Shown: in pieces, positions 6,182 to 6,453 of the stretch
How the letters are laid out: the number at the start of each line of letters is the position of its first letter
How positions within the stretch are numbered: the first letter of the stretch is position 1
Assembly (NCBI GenBank): GCA_002366835.1
Contig: DFBZ01000098.1
Coordinates: 1-6,453, forward strand
Direction: 5' to 3'
DNA from: Gammaproteobacteria bacterium UBA3067
GTDB taxonomy: Bacteria > Pseudomonadota > Gammaproteobacteria > Pseudomonadales > UBA3067
Length of the DNA stretch: 6,453 bases
Position numbers and translations under genes: made by a program
The notes under the pieces: generated by a model
What the model was told of the DNA's origin: nothing
The model's database searches: none
Seen by the model: the letters and a program-made list of their open reading frames with translations, nothing else

Positions 6182-6453
6182 AACCCTCATTGATTGCATG
6201 AGGTGGTGCAAGTCATTGTATTTAGGCAGGTAAAGCTTCTTGATTAAATCTGGCATGGCTTCTGCAATATGTTTTGTGCTTTTGAAAGAAACCTTCTGCT
6301 GATAAAAATAAAAAAACAGGGAAGGAAAATAATAAGAAATAAAACCCGATAAAGTCAGGTTACGGTGCGTTTTGGCGCACTAAGGGAATAGCTCTGCTTA
6401 GAATAATAAAAATATAGTTCATCAATAAAAATAAAAATAAGAAACTAATTGGC
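6182..6453. other. A-rich intergenic sequence without a convincing gene
   Basis: No gene is supported here. From about 6300 the plus strand is dominated by A-runs broken by single T, G or C bases (for example GATAAAAATAAAAAAACAGG at 6301-6320 and again from about 6410 to the edge). One small hairpin GTGCG-N6-CGCAC lies at 6365-6380 without a T-run. Such sequence is typical of bendable or easily melted promoter regions, so the upstream region of a gene beyond the right edge is possible, but no promoter can be fixed. Confidence 0.5.

Noticed and set aside
6170..6256. 28-codon minus-strand frame (ends MRVVTP), with open frame continuing upstream to about 6379
   Set aside because: There is no Shine-Dalgarno before its ATG, no other usual start in the open stretch, and the upstream part translates an A-rich tract into Phe/Tyr runs. 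It could be a remnant, but I cannot support it.
6365..6380. Hairpin GTGCG-N6-CGCAC as a terminator
   Set aside because: The stem has only five pairs and no T-run follows on either strand.

Overview
The window looks like chromosomal DNA of a free-living, probably marine, gammaproteobacterium. I base this on the gene types (a paired acyl-CoA dehydrogenase operon, and a small protein resembling the PA4642 family of Pseudomonas and relatives), moderate base composition with well-formed Shine-Dalgarno sites, and AT-rich intergenic stretches. I cannot place it more narrowly from the sequence alone. There are no insertion sequences, CRISPR arrays, tRNA or rRNA genes, or phage genes.

Layout from left to right. 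(1) An alpha/beta hydrolase on the minus strand runs off the left edge. (2) It is divergent from a plus-strand SAM-dependent methyltransferase of the tocopherol/sterol-methyltransferase-like type. (3) A 328-base gap follows that is unusually rich in symmetry: a palindrome matching the published PsrA fatty-acid operator pattern, a second 21-base palindrome, and a stretch of about 80 bases with nested complementary segments ending in a T-run. (4) Next is a two-gene plus-strand operon for the large and small subunits of a heteromeric acyl-CoA dehydrogenase (pimeloyl-CoA dehydrogenase PimC/PimD-like, also related to the paired steroid side-chain dehydrogenases). (5) A strong bidirectional terminator separates the operon from a minus-strand fragment of a short-chain dehydrogenase that keeps only its first 65 residues. 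(6) A plus-strand transglutaminase-like protein ends tail to tail with a minus-strand PA4642-like gene. (7) The last 470 bases have no convincing gene. They hold a cluster of GTTACC/GGTAAC repeats and then very A-rich sequence.

How the genes may work together. The dehydrogenase pair carries out the first, FAD-dependent step of beta-oxidation of an acyl-CoA that may be bulky or omega-carboxylated. The putative PsrA-like operator upstream would tie it to fatty-acid availability. The hydrolase and methyltransferase could act on lipid-like substrates, but nothing in the sequence shows that they share a pathway with the dehydrogenases. I see no convincing new multi-gene system. The most interesting items are the symmetric leader of the dehydrogenase operon, the GTTACC repeat cluster, and the truncated short-chain dehydrogenase that keeps an intact start.
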